Positions 53,485 through 63,849 of a DNA stretch of 64,000 bases are shown one piece after another. The DNA is taken from NCBI GenBank assembly GCA_036898135.1, contig CM072522.1, forward strand, positions 60,469,070-60,533,069. Reading direction: 5' to 3'. A program made the position numbers and the translations under genes. This DNA comes from Oncomelania hupensis. Lineage: Eukaryota; Mollusca; Gastropoda; Littorinimorpha; Pomatiopsidae. The notes beneath the pieces are model-generated. The model was not told the DNA's origin. It saw only the letters and a program-made list of their open reading frames with translations, and made no database searches. Each line of letters opens with the position of its first letter. Position 1 is the first letter of the stretch.

Positions 53485-53496
53485 CATCTCAAAGTC

Positions 53497-53665
53497 ATAA
53501 TAAAAAGATCAAAGTCGGTATTACTTTGAATTTTAATGCCACGTATCATTTTGTTTTTCTGGGCACTCATTTTTATGTTAGATATTGTGAGTTCTTAAAG
53601 GAACCTGTGAGTCATATTTGGTTTGTTCTTCTAGTTAGATTTCTGCAAATCTGTGCTCTTAAATA
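53497..53665 (+). repeat. Family C repeat, copy 3 (right part)
   Basis: It continues after the SINE with ATCAAAGTCGGTATTACTTT and TTATGTTAGATATTGTGAGT, matching the 3' part of copies 1 and 2. Confidence 0.75.
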
Positions 53666-53885
53666 GTCTAATAATAATAATGATATCCAAAGAAATATCG
53701 GTCTGTCCATCCCACAGGCGCTTGTACCTTGACTTGCGAATGCCTATGCCTGTGACGTGTCTTTTTTGTGTCCAAATACAAGCGTCTGTGGTGCATCCCC
53801 TCTGTGCAAATACTGTAACCTAGTTGATTACGCTGAACCTATGTCTTTGTACTGTAACCTGGCTAATTACACGAAACCTATTTTT

Positions 53886-53911
53886 GACTCACATGTATAA
53901 CAATGTGAGTC
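53886..53911. repeat. GACTCACAT hairpin
   Basis: Arms GACTCACAT/ATGTGAGTC with an 8-base loop, preceded by TTTTT. The same hairpin with a different loop occurs at 47306-47331. Confidence 0.8.
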
Positions 53912-54020
53912 TAGGAACCCAAAACTCAAGTGTCTCGATTTGTGCAAATTTGCGCGATCTAGTCTGAAATAGACAGTCCAAAAATGAAATCCAAACAAAT
54001 GCTTGTCCGTCCGTCTGTCA

Positions 54021-54597
54021 CTCCCGTTGGGGTGCCGGGAGTTTCAGTTTAAATAGTATCCACACTTTCTGGAAATTTAGTGCTTTAAATTCCCACTGTC
54101 GCTGTCTTTCTCATTTGTTCTTTCTCATTCCTGCTCTGTTCTATCAATCTGCTATACTATCTTCTTGTTCGCTAGACCAGTCACCTACCTTTTTTCTTGA
54201 AAACTCTTCCGGGACAAGACTCCTTATTTGTGTGTGAGGTCTGTTGGATCAGCTTGGGAATATTGGACGCTTTCTGCCAGTTGGTCACTAGGGCTTGATA
54301 TGATGTTATTATTTATCAATGTAGGCATTTTATATATATGTGTTTTGTTGATATTTTGTAATGATTGTATTCTATTTTGTTTTTGTAAATGGGGGTTCGA
54401 TAAATTAGTGTATAGCCTCAACGTTCCCTGTGTGGGATGTCTTTATTATAAAGTGACTGGCTGGTGGAGTGCCTTCAGTTTTACCACTAGGGTTGTTTCA
54501 GCAGATCTTTTATGCGGATCAGGGGTTGTCTGGTCCTGATTTGGCTCGGAAGAGTCCGCTGGACCTAAAGCAATAATCATGTCATGTAATGTAATGT
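54021..54597 (+). mobile_element. Family A retroposon copy 5
   Basis: Full length from CTCCCGTTGGGGTGCCGGG to GGACCTAAAGCAATAATC with a TAATG-type tail. GTCTGTC at 54013-54019 and 54596-54602 may be a short TSD, but the flank is itself repetitive. It is more diverged than copies 1-3. Confidence 0.8.
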
Positions 54598-54971
54598 CTG
54601 TCTGTTTTATACCTGGAAGGTTGGATTTAGAGCTACGAGAGGTCGAAATGTATCAGTGATTGAATGACTTACAGTGTTAGTCAAATATGACAATAAATAG
54701 TACACTTTTTTGCTCTTGTTTTCATGTGTGAACACAAATGTAGTTTAAAGATGTGCAAATATATAACTGTATCTGGAAAAAAAAAAACACATTTGAAATT
54801 ATTTCCATATTGTTCTTGTTGCTGCTAGCATTTATTCATTGTTCAAAGTTACAGTACTTGACCTGTAAATTTAGATCGCCTGTTGATTTTGTTTCATCTG
54901 AATACAAGAGGAAATGTATGTCAATTGTTTGATGATGTGTTTATACAGAAACAAAATAACACAAACCAGAT
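54598..54971. other. Unique AT-rich sequence
   Basis: No feature is seen before the LTR element. The last five bases, CAGAT, are the TSD. Confidence 0.4.
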
Positions 54972-55610
54972 TGTTACGTTGAAACGCGAACGAAAGTATG
55001 CCGGAAGCGTGTACGATAGATCTAATCGTTTCGATTTGCAAAGTATTCAATAATAGAGCTTATTTACCTTTGATTTGAGTTTGCATTGTTGTTAGGAAAG
55101 GCTTTGTATAACGTTGATAATTTCCGTTAGTCGATATTGTTGTAGAATCTTCTGGATCGGCTTATTTACTATCGATCGAAGATTCGGGATAATTGTAGAA
55201 ATTTGAAGGAACGATCCGGAAGGAGAAGAAATGTGTAATGACGTAAGTCAGTGATGACGATCTTTAGTTCGATTGGTGGCAGTACGTCATTTCTACCGTA
55301 TTCGAAATCTTTCCGGAAAAGAGAGAGAGGTTATTTAATCGTGTGCCGAGATATTGTTGAGAGAGTAAAGTTGTTGATAGTGATTTGGAGAGTTGCTGTG
55401 AAAGTTGTTGAGTTGAGTTGAGAATTGTATGCAGTTATTGATGTGTGCTGAATAAAAGCGGAAAACTTCATACGTCGACTTTGTGATTTGTATGCTGTTT
55501 GGACGGGCTGTGTGAATAAACGAATCTGAGTTACACAACTATCAGGAATTCAAGCATCGGGGCTGAATCAGATACTGATAGAAAACACCAACATCGAACT
55601 GAGTGTAACA
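54972..55610 (+). repeat. 5' LTR, 639 bp
   Basis: TGTTACGTTGAAACGCGAAC to GAGTGTAACA. AATAAAAGC at about 55449 and AATAAACG at about 55514 are candidate polyadenylation signals. TTATTTAATCG near 55331 may be a TATA-like site. Confidence 0.93.
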
Positions 55611-55613
55611 TTT

Positions 55614-55631
55614 TGGGGGTCAAGCCGCGAT
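55614..55631 (+). other. Probable primer binding site
   Basis: TGGGGGTCAAGCCGCGAT lies three bases after the LTR. It starts with the expected TGG, but I do not recognise the tRNA. It differs from the tRNA-Pro site of the other element after TGGGGG. Confidence 0.5.
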
Positions 55632-56160
55632 TCACGCCATAGCCAAGGGTTCAACTGCTACAACAAGCGAGTCAACGTTACGAGGGGCAGTCATCGAGGG
55701 TAGCCGCCATCAAGTTGCGTCGAGAGGGGCCAACATACTGGGACTACATCACCGATAGGTTCGGGTTGACTGCAAGGGCGTGTAGTCGCTGAAGAGTTGC
55801 TTCGTGAGCGAACAACAGATCGGGACTACGTGGCTGCCGTAAGACTACGTCGAGGGACAGTCTCGGAGCTACATCGCCAGTATTACAGAGAGCGACGAGC
55901 GGACGTCGCGTCTACTTCAGCACAGGAGCGTGTACATCAACACCAGCGTGGTGCAGCGTCGCATACGACGAGGACAGCGGGGCCTGCGTCAGCGAAGGCG
56001 ACTAGTGACAAGCATCAGCGCTACTGCAGAGAGCGTGCTGTTCTAGAACAGTCTAGAAAGGTACAGCACAGTCAAGAACTTTCTAGAAAAAGAACTTTCC
56101 AGAAAAAGAACTTTCCAGAAAAGAACTTTCCAGAAAAGAACTTTCCAGAAAAGCATTAAG
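55632..56160 (+). other. Untranslated leader of the second gypsy element
   Basis: A 120-codon frame at 55797-56159 ends just before the gag ATG. It is Arg/Ala-rich and closes with repeated FPEKN/FQKKN words from AACTTTCCAGAAAAG repeats at 56080-56158. It may be leader or part of gag; no domain is seen. Confidence 0.4.
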
Positions 56161-57300
56161 ATGGCTGACTTCTGGCAGAAAGGGATTGCACTGAATCTCA
56201 AAGGCAAACAGCTGACGGAGTACGTCAAATGCCAGGAGAGAATATTGCGTGAAGAAAGAGAAGAACAGCGACGGCGCGAAGAAAGAGAATTAGAAGAGAA
56301 GCGTCGAGAAGTAGAACAGAACAACGTCGCCGAGAAGAAAGAGAAGAGCAGCGCAGCGTGAAGAAAGAGAAGAGGAACGCAGGCGTGAAGAAAGGCGCGT
56401 ATCCAAACAATCAGCATGCGCCACAAGTCACCAACGACCATAAGCTCCAAAATTGCCAGCTTTCGTCGACGGGAAGGACCAGATCGACAGCTATCTGGCG
56501 AGATTCGAAAGGTTCGCCGAAAGCTCCAATTGGCAACCTCGAGACTGGGCGATTCGACTAAGTGCACTTCTGACGGGGCAAGCGCTCGAAGTTTACACCA
56601 GACTGTCGAACGATGACGCCAAAAACTACGACGTCTTGAAAGAGGCCCTACTGCAGTGCTACAACTTTACAGAGAAGGGCTACCGTAAACGCTTCCGTGA
56701 ATGCAGGCCTAAGTCAGACGAGACGCCAAAGCAGTTTGTGGAGCGCCTGTCGTCATATCTACACAAGTGGGTGGAGTTATCAGGCGAAATGAAGTCTTAC
56801 GACAGTCTCCATGACCTGATCGTGAAGAACAATTTCTCAATGCCTGTCACAAGGACCTAGCGACCCACTTAGAAGAACAAAAGCTGCAGACGCTTAAAGA
56901 TGTGACTGAGGCTGCTGAAAGATATCTCATCGCTCATGGGAAAACCCTGGGGCTACCCAGCGCGACGAAACATTTTCAGAAGACTGGAAACCATGTGAAC
57001 CAGATCCAGGGAGCCAGACGAGCCAGAGACACACTGACTCCACGCCTCCTCCCAGGGAAGGGCATTCAAGAGGCTGTTTCACCTGCAACGCTACAGACCA
57101 CAGAGCTGCCAGCTGCCCTCAAAGCAAAAGTAGCGGACAGCGGAGCAGTACGGACAATGCAGCGGTGGGCAACCGACAGAGACGTTTCTCCAATCAACGG
57201 CAAACCAGTAGATCTGACCATCAAGTGTGCGGCGGGAGCGTCATTCTTCCGAGTGAGACCAAGCGCACAGCTACTCCTGCGGACGTGCAAGAGTGCATGA
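56161..57300 (+). pseudogene. gag, in at least three frames
   Basis: Start: ATG at 56161 (MADFWQKGIALNLKGKQLTE) with a charged Glu/Arg coiled region to 56361. A shift leads to 56453-56860, the capsid-like region (DSYLARFERFAESSNWQPRD, WAIRLSALLTGQALEVYTRL), alignable by eye with residues 235-330 of the other element's gag. A further shift near 56835 leads to 56902-57300. A zinc knuckle C-X2-C-X4-H-X4-C lies at 57075-57116 in yet another frame. This structural protein would have been the particle shell and RNA-binding part. The copy is inactive. Confidence 0.85.
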
Positions 57301-59074
57301 CCGATGGCCAACTTCTCCTTGCCAACGGAAAATCCATCCCCGTCGTCGCCAGCGCAGCTGTGACCGTCCAGAACATGCCTGTTTCAAGGGACGCGTCGGA
57401 AATCATGAAGTGACTGTCTTAAGAGACTCTGGCTGCAGTGGGGTCATCGTCAGAGAAGACCTAATCGCTAAAGAACAGTTCACTGGCGATTCTAAATGGA
57501 CACTTATGGCCGACAGCAAATGTGTGAGAGCGCCAGTTGCGAAGATTCATGTCAACACCCCTTTCTACATAGGCGAAGTCGAAGCGGTTTGCCTGAAGAA
57601 GCCGCTGTATGATTTGATGATCGGGAATATCGACGGCGCGAGACGACCCGACGACCCCGATCCAGAGTGGAGTCCTGCCTCAACCCAACACGTCGAAGTT
57701 GTGGAGGAGGATCCATTGCCGTTTCCCGATGGAGACCTTACAGAGCTGCTACGGGACAATGTGGTTACTCCGGCTCAGCCCTGCCGACCAGAGATCGTCG
57801 GTGCTGTTACTACCAGGGCCCAGGCCAAGAGAGACAAGACGTCTACGCCACTGAAGGTCGCCGACAACTCTAAAGCTGCCATCGTGGACAGAGATAAGCT
57901 GATCCAGCTCCAGGAAGCTGATAGTACTTTAAACAAGTACAGGAACCGCCAAGACCACGTGACCAAAGGCAGTGGTACGGTCTATTTTGAGGTGAAGGCC
58001 AAGATCCTGTACCGAATCTTCCAGCACCCGAGGGTCAACGGAGGGAAACCACTACGTCAAGTATTGGTACCGTTACCCCTAAGGCGCCAGGTGATGGAAG
58101 TAGCGCATGACTCAATCATGGGAGGTCACCTAGGTATCAAGAAGACGTCAGACAGAATCCAGGCGGTGTTCTACTGGCCAGGACTTCATGCGGACGTCAG
58201 CCGTTTCTGCCGATCATGTGACATTTGCCAGAAGACCATACCTCGAGGAAGGGTCCCGAAAGTGCCTATGCAGAGGATGCCTCTGATCGACCGACCTTTC
58301 AAGAGGGTGGCCTTAGACTTAATCGGCGAAATAAGACCTCCGAGTGAAGAAGGTCATCGATGGGTACTGACTTTAGTGGACTATGCGACTCGGTACCCAG
58401 AAGCAGTGCCACTGAAGAAGATTGACACTGAAACTGTAGCAGAGGCACTGGTGGACATGTTCAGTAGACTTGGAGTGCCTGAAGAAATTCTGACAGACCT
58501 CGGGACGCAGTTCGTCTCTGACTGCATGAAGGAGGTCAACAGACTGCTGAGCATCCGGCATTTGACTACGACACCCTACCATCCAATGTGCAACGGGCTT
58601 GTCGAAAAGTTCAATGCTACGCTGAAGTCCACCCTGAAGAAACTGTGCAGCGAGCAGCCCAGACAATGGCATCGCTACATCAACGCCTTACTTTTCGCCT
58701 ACAGAGAAGTACCGCAGGAGTCCACCGGCTTTTCTCCGTTCGAGCTGCTGTACGGAAGAACCATCCGAGGGCCGATGCACATCCTAAAAGAACTGTGGAC
58801 GAAAGAAGTAGACACCCCAGAGGTGAAGAACAGCTACCAGTACGTGTTTGAGCTACGGGAGAAGCTGGAGCAGACTCTCGAGATAGCCAGAGAAAACCTG
58901 AAGAAGTCCCAGGACTGTGGAAAGCACTACTATGATCGTAGGGCTGTGAACAGGAAGTTTAAACCTGGCAACAAAGTGCTGGTGCTGCTACCTACTGATC
59001 ATAATAAGTTGCTGATGCAGTGGAAAGGCCCGTACGAAGTGGAGACCGTGGTGGGATCAACGACTACAAGGTGA
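57293..59074 (+). CDS. Protease-integrase polyprotein, intact frame
   Basis: A 593-codon frame. Protease: VLRDSGCSGVIV with DSG at 45-47, in place of the more usual DTG. Integrase: zinc finger H272/H279 and C309/C312, catalytic D342, D402 and E438 (59 and 35 residues between), and the GPY motif near the end. TDLGTQF has Leu where most family members have Gln. No RT lies between protease and integrase, which confirms the gene order. The frame breaks near 59053 inside the C-terminal domain; the next frame resumes with DYKVKVGQHSKIYHANLLK. The first Met is internal to an upstream frame, so the true protein start is not known. Confidence 0.9.
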   Translation: MHDRWPTSPCQRKIHPRRRQRSCDRPEHACFKGRVGNHEVTVLRDSGCSGVIVREDLIAKEQFTGDSKWTLMADSKCVRAPVAKIHVNTPFYIGEVEAVCLKKPLYDLMIGNIDGARRPDDPDPEWSPASTQHVEVVEEDPLPFPDGDLTELLRDNVVTPAQPCRPEIVGAVTTRAQAKRDKTSTPLKVADNSKAAIVDRDKLIQLQEADSTLNKYRNRQDHVTKGSGTVYFEVKAKILYRIFQHPRVNGGKPLRQVLVPLPLRRQVMEVAHDSIMGGHLGIKKTSDRIQAVFYWPGLHADVSRFCRSCDICQKTIPRGRVPKVPMQRMPLIDRPFKRVALDLIGEIRPPSEEGHRWVLTLVDYATRYPEAVPLKKIDTETVAEALVDMFSRLGVPEEILTDLGTQFVSDCMKEVNRLLSIRHLTTTPYHPMCNGLVEKFNATLKSTLKKLCSEQPRQWHRYINALLFAYREVPQESTGFSPFELLYGRTIRGPMHILKELWTKEVDTPEVKNSYQYVFELREKLEQTLEIARENLKKSQDCGKHYYDRRAVNRKFKPGNKVLVLLPTDHNKLLMQWKGPYEVETVVGSTTTR

Positions 59075-59397
59075 AGGTCGGCCAGCATTCCAAGATATAC
59101 CACGCCAACCTCCTTAAGCTGTACGTGGAAAGGCCATCAGAGACTGTGCACGCAGCCACAGCAGCTGTGACCGACGACAGCTTTGACAGCGAAGAACTGT
59201 TGGAACTGGGAGACTTCCACAGCAAAGAAGGCATCGATGATGTTAAGCTAGGACCAAGCTTGACGGAAGGTCAAAAGATGGAGCTCAAGGACCTTATGGG
59301 CGAGTTTCCCACAACTTCAGCGATGTCCCAGGCTCTACGACTTTGGTCGAACATGAAGTCCACACCCAGACCTGGAAGGAGCATCTGCAGACCTTGA
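59060..59397 (+). pseudogene. Integrase C-terminus and spacer to RT
   Basis: DYKVKVGQHSKIYHANLLKL matches the end of the integrase C-terminal domain. Then an acidic stretch and SLTEGQKMELKDLMGEFPTT, which corresponds to SLSPERQVLLKEHCQQF just before the RT of the other element. The rest of this frame, after about 59322, is out of frame. Confidence 0.8.
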
Positions 59398-59621
59398 GGG
59401 AGCTGTTCCACCGTCCCGCAGAAGCCAACCTGACCGTGAGACCCAGCGAATGCATTCTGGGAGCTGACAACGTCGACTGCGTCGGACATCCGACGGAAGA
59501 AAAAGACAACGGAGGACGCACTGATTCCAGGGAAGCCCACGTGATCATCGTCTTTGACCCTGGGCCGATGACGACCGCAACTGACGAGGGCGTCGTTTCC
59601 TTGCGGATGAAAGATCATTGA
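59343..59621 (+). pseudogene. RT remnant lacking the catalytic core
   Basis: EHEVHTQTWKEHLQTLRELF and LTVRPSECILGADNVDCVGH correspond to the RT region after the catalytic box (TWEQHLVVLKKVFQRL and LGFESVDYLGHH in the other element). The fingers and palm with the two catalytic Asp are deleted, and nothing of RNase H follows. The downstream residues to 59621 are not recognised. Confidence 0.82.
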
Positions 59622-59770
59622 CTGTGTGGACGAACTAAGAATATTGGTAATGACAGACTTGAAAATGAAAAACGTTGACTGGGTAAATGATCTGTGAACA
59701 TTGACAGTATCCAGAAAGACTTGCAGATGAGAAACATTGACTCTGTGTGAATGAACTGAGAACATTGACA
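59605..59770 (+). repeat. Three diverged ~65-bp repeats before the 3' LTR
   Basis: GATCATTGACTGTGTGGACG, GAAAAACGTTGACTGGGTAA and GAGAAACATTGACTCTGTGT start related units, each with a GAACATTGACAGT or similar end. Confidence 0.65.
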
Positions 59771-59862
59771 GTGTTCGGACAGACTGAAGTAAGTTTTAAT
59801 TCTGAACTTTGTTTGTGCATTACGTTTCAACGTTGTTGAAAGAAATTGGGTAAATTTCTTCT

Positions 59863-59876
59863 TGAGTGGGGGGTTA
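59863..59876 (+). other. Polypurine tract
   Basis: GAGTGGGGGGTTA sits immediately before the 3' LTR start TGTTACG. Confidence 0.65.
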
Positions 59877-60512
59877 TGTTACGTTGAAACGCGAACGAAA
59901 GTATGCCGGAAGCGTGTACGATAGATCTAATCGTTTCGATTTGCAAAGTATTCAATAATGGAGTTTATTTACCTTTGATTTGAGTTTGCATTGTTGTTAG
60001 GAAAGGCTTTGTATAACGTTGATAATTTCCGTTAGTCGATATTGTTTGAGAATCTTCTGGATATGCGTGTTTACTATCGATCGAAGATTCGGGATAATTG
60101 TAGAAATTTGAAGGAACGATCCGGAAGGAGAAGAAATGTGTAATGACGTAAGTCAGTGATGACGATCTTTAGTTCGATTGGTGGCAGTACGTCATTTCTA
60201 CCGTATTCGAAATCTTTCCGGAAAAGAGAGAGGTTATTTAATCGTGTGCCGAGTATTGTTGAGAGAGTAAAGTTGTTGATAGTGATTTGGAGAGTTGCTG
60301 TGAAAGTTGTTGAGTTGAATTGAGAATTGTATGCAGTTGTTGATGTGTGCTGAATAAAAGCGGAAAACTTCATACGTCGACTTTGTGATTTGTATGCTGT
60401 TTGGACGGGCTGTGTGAATAAACGAATCTGAGTTACACAACTATCAGGAATTCAAGCATCGGGGCTGAATCAGATACTGATAGAAAACACCAACATCGAA
60501 CTGAGTGTAACA
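59877..60512 (+). repeat. 3' LTR, 636 bp
   Basis: Matches the 5' LTR with about ten substitutions and small indels, such as GAGAGAGAGG versus GAGAGAGG, GAGATATTG versus GAGTATTG, and GGATCGGCTT versus GGATATGCGT. Confidence 0.93.
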
Positions 60513-60517
60513 CAGAT

Positions 60518-61560
60518 CAATTGTATGACAGCGCAGACACTAACATGCTGACTCGGGTACTGAATACTTATGCTTATTTGTTGTTTGTAATGTAATGGTG
60601 GTGGTGAATCAACATATGTTGTCATTCAAGCACGACAAACATATTAAAGTAAATCACAACCTTTTACTTTCAGAATTTTACTTCCACTGTATCCTGTATT
60701 CCCACAAACAATTTACATACTGTAAAACCTCCAATGTCTGTCTCTCCAGTATACCTCGCCTATTGTGTGACCTGTATTTATGACTGATAAGTTTACTTAT
60801 AATATGAATTACACCTTTGTAATGGAGCGATCCTTTCCGACTGGTTTATAGAGTATAGGCTAAATTGAACAAACAAACAAAAACAACAAAATAAACAAAG
60901 GAAAAAAGATACTACAGATTCGTTTACAATTCGTTAATAAAAGTTTGAAATAGTTTGCTTTTGAATGAGTGGCATGTGTGCCTTGCCTCTCTGTTTCCGT
61001 TGTAATGTAATCCCTTTAATATAAAATTCTCTCTTGAAATAATTTACTTTTGATCTGAACAAGTGGTATGTGTGCTTTGTCTCTCTGTTTAAGTTATCAT
61101 ACCCTTCTATTATAAGATCACATTTGGAGTGCATTTTGCAAGATCACATATTGGAGGTTCCAATGTAATAGATTCAACTAAAGCACATTAACAACAATTT
61201 GATAATATGAAACAACCGCTATGCAACATTATGAACAAAAGTAAAACATTGACGCAAAATAACTAACCAACAGCAATAACAATCCTCACAGAACATTGTG
61301 TTAGAAGAGACTAATAATAATTAATCATATCAATCTGCGGGGGAAGAATGATGCTATGATATGTTCAGATAGGTAGAAAACTTAACGGTTTAAAAGTCAC
61401 ATCTGCTCGGTGTTTATTTTCAAATTACATGTACATACACTATATAATGCTGCTATGCTTATTTATCATTTATATATAATTTAATTACCAAAAAAACCCC
61501 ATCTTACATAATGAGTATTGCAACAGATAATTTTCATAATTGGAAACACTGTAACGTACT
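60518..61560. other. AT-rich non-coding stretch
   Basis: No gene is seen. Two diverged copies of a ~91-bp unit occur at 60945-61110 (GAAATAGTTTGCTTTTGA/GAAATAATTTACTTTTGA, then GGCATGTGTGCCTTG/GGTATGTGTGCTTTG). Confidence 0.4.
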
Positions 61561-61579
61561 TGTGAGGTAGTTCCTGTTT

Positions 61580-61660
61580 ACCTCATGAATATTCATGCAG
61601 TTTGTCACAGGGCGGTCTGTGATGAAAACCGGGTAGTCTGTGTGGGTGAAGAGTATAAGG
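61580..61660 (+). promoter_or_regulatory. Possible promoter: octamer-like palindrome and TATA
   Basis: CATGAATATTCATG at about 61585 is a perfect 14-bp palindrome resembling a dimeric POU-factor site. About 65 bp downstream lies GAGTATAAGGG, a TATA-like element, followed by GC-richer sequence. This is weak evidence by pattern alone. Confidence 0.3.
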
Positions 61661-61679
61661 GCTGGGGTAGTAACTGCGT

Positions 61680-63300
61680 GTTGTCGTATGCGTGGTTATT
61701 AGAGTTGAAGCGTGCAAAGCGTGATTAAACAGCATAAGTCGGTTAGCCAGTTGGGAAATATACTCACTGTAGGGGAGAACAGGGTTGACAGGGCTACAGT
61801 GAAGACAGGTTTTTGTCTTGTGCTCTGGTGTTTTTGGTGTGTTCTGGACAGTAGGGTAGGACAGCTATTAACGTAATGTAATAACTGGTCCAGTCAGATA
61901 CTAGTTCGAAGAATTGCTGGTTTCTATAGTGTTCGCTCAGTGTGGAGTGCAACTAAAGAATAGCAAGGTTTTTGTGGTGTGGTAGGTAGCCTTGTGGTAT
62001 TGTCGGCTAAGAGAACTACACACCACAGGATTACCCTACTGGAGTACTTCGTTAGGAGAGCAGTGGAAAAGGGCTTAGGAGTACTGTTACATACGAACCG
62101 TTGGGTGAGTGCAATGGTGTGTTTTCCTTACTGTGCCCAGAAACCGATGCTGGCTGTTTGGGGTGTTGTATGATAGCTGTGCGCAAGGCTAAGGGAGTGT
62201 GAGAAGGGTTGCACAGTGGAGAGGCAGAGGGAAGGAAGTGGAAGAGTGAGGGGAGGATGAAGGTAAGGATGGAAGTGGTTGCTGTTGTTGGGGTGGTTGC
62301 TTGATATGAATAATGTGTTGATGTTTACATGTATTCATTTGCAGCATTGCTCATTTCATGCATTCATAATTTCATTGAATTTTATGATATTCGTTGTTTA
62401 CAAGTGACAATAACAGGAGCTAAAAGGGAAATAAGCGAGAGAGAGTCAAGGAAGGGAAGCGGACAGCAGTTGTGCCCCTCAAGCATCAGAAATTAGTTGA
62501 GTTGAGAAGGAGGGGGAAAGTGTATGGAGGGAGGGGGACAGAAGCAGGTAGACAAGATATTAACGATGCGACAAGCATGTTGCAGGTTCGACAGTTCGTC
62601 GTTCGACCATTCGTCAGTTAGACAGCTCGTCAACTGGTCAGCGTTGTTCAACGTTAACCAACGTCGTGCGTCAACGACGACGGCACTTGGTCGGGTGGAC
62701 TAAACATCATCATCACCATCAGTAACGTTCCGTGTTCATCGTTGTCTACACGTCCTCACCATTGACCTCATCATCACCATTCCTCAACCCCACCCTTCCT
62801 GTGGTGGTTGTGACGTGGGTGGACGGGACCCGGCCTCGACGTCGCGGTGTGGCTGACTGGAGGAGTCCAGCTGTGTGACGTCGACGGTGGCAGGGCTGCC
62901 GCGACTACGGCGTCACCATCATCATTTCATCACCATCGTCAGCAGCGAGGGGGAGCGGCGACGCCACCACGTGTGGTCATCATCAGCACCAGTCCGACAA
63001 CAGCTACAAGAAGGGGGTGGATACCTTTACGGGGACTTCGACAGGGACTTCATTCCGCCAGGTTGGCTCTTTCCTTGTTGTCCCTCTCCTAACACTTGAA
63101 CCCCCCTCTTGTTTGTTTACGTGCAACGGACATTTGCTGTGCACGGTTCGATACGTGGACGTGGTTGAATAGCAACCCTCGATCATCCTGACATACCATT
63201 CCATTGTTTCATTGAACCATTGATTGTTTCATCACCATTTTCTTCGTTTCATGTGTAAATGTTGTATGTGTATGAGTGTGTGGCTTGAATGAATAAATAG
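61680..63300 (+). other. Possible two-exon transcription unit, unidentified
   Basis: Downstream of the TATA-like site lie a donor-like GGGTGAGTGC at about 62104, a (GAGG)-rich stretch, a CATCATCACC-rich region around 62707-62780, and open frames of 74-81 codons at 62847-63099. A polyadenylation signal AATAAA is at about 63291. No recognised domain, so this may not be a gene at all. Confidence 0.2.
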
Positions 63301-63589
63301 TTTGAAAGTTGTATATATAATTGTTGTGTTTTCACCCCTTCACGTCTGCGGGAAATCGCCATTCTGTCTGGGTTGTCTGCGTGCGTAAGTTGTTTGTTTG
63401 TGGCGTCTGCTCAGAGGGAGTCGTGGTGGTGATACAGTTATACCTCACAACATAAGCACAAGGCTCCCATTTTCAAATTAACGGGTTTGGCCTCATTCTT
63501 GATGAAAAACATTCGTCACTGCTCGGCAATTATGTTAAAATTGCCCAAAGTCAGCATAACCTAATATGACGTAAAATATGCTATGCAGT

Positions 63590-63650
63590 GTATGTACCCC
63601 ACAACGATGCTAAAAATGTGCCTACCACACAACGTTGGGTAGGTAGGCAT
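63590..63650. mobile_element. MITE right-end fragment
   Basis: CCCACAACGATGCTAAAAAT through CACAACGTTGGGTAGGTAGG matches the right end of the MITE at 44091-44155 at roughly 85% by eye. The left inverted repeat was not found upstream. Confidence 0.6.
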
Positions 63651-63654
63651 GTGT

Positions 63655-63785
63655 GTGTGTGTGTGTGTGTGTCCCACACAAGCTCACAGACTTTAGACTA
63701 TAATTAATAATTAATATCTCATAATCAATTATCACCCCCATGCATCAAAACGAGGCACCCTGCATCATAAAAAACTACATGCTCT

Positions 63786-63849
<64 letters not shown>

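Larger units (their letters stand above)
54972..60512 (+). mobile_element. Second Gmr1-type gypsy element, RT/RNase H deleted
   Basis: It has LTRs at both ends (TGTTACGTTG...GTGTAACA) and a perfect 5-bp TSD CAGAT at 54967-54971 and 60513-60517. Order: gag pieces, zinc knuckle, protease (DSG), integrase, then an RT remnant, so integrase again precedes RT. Only a short RT thumb-region remnant remains, with no catalytic box and no RNase H. Gag is split across three frames. The LTRs differ by about ten substitutions and a few small indels by eye, so this insertion is older than the minus-strand one. It could not move on its own. Confidence 0.92.
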
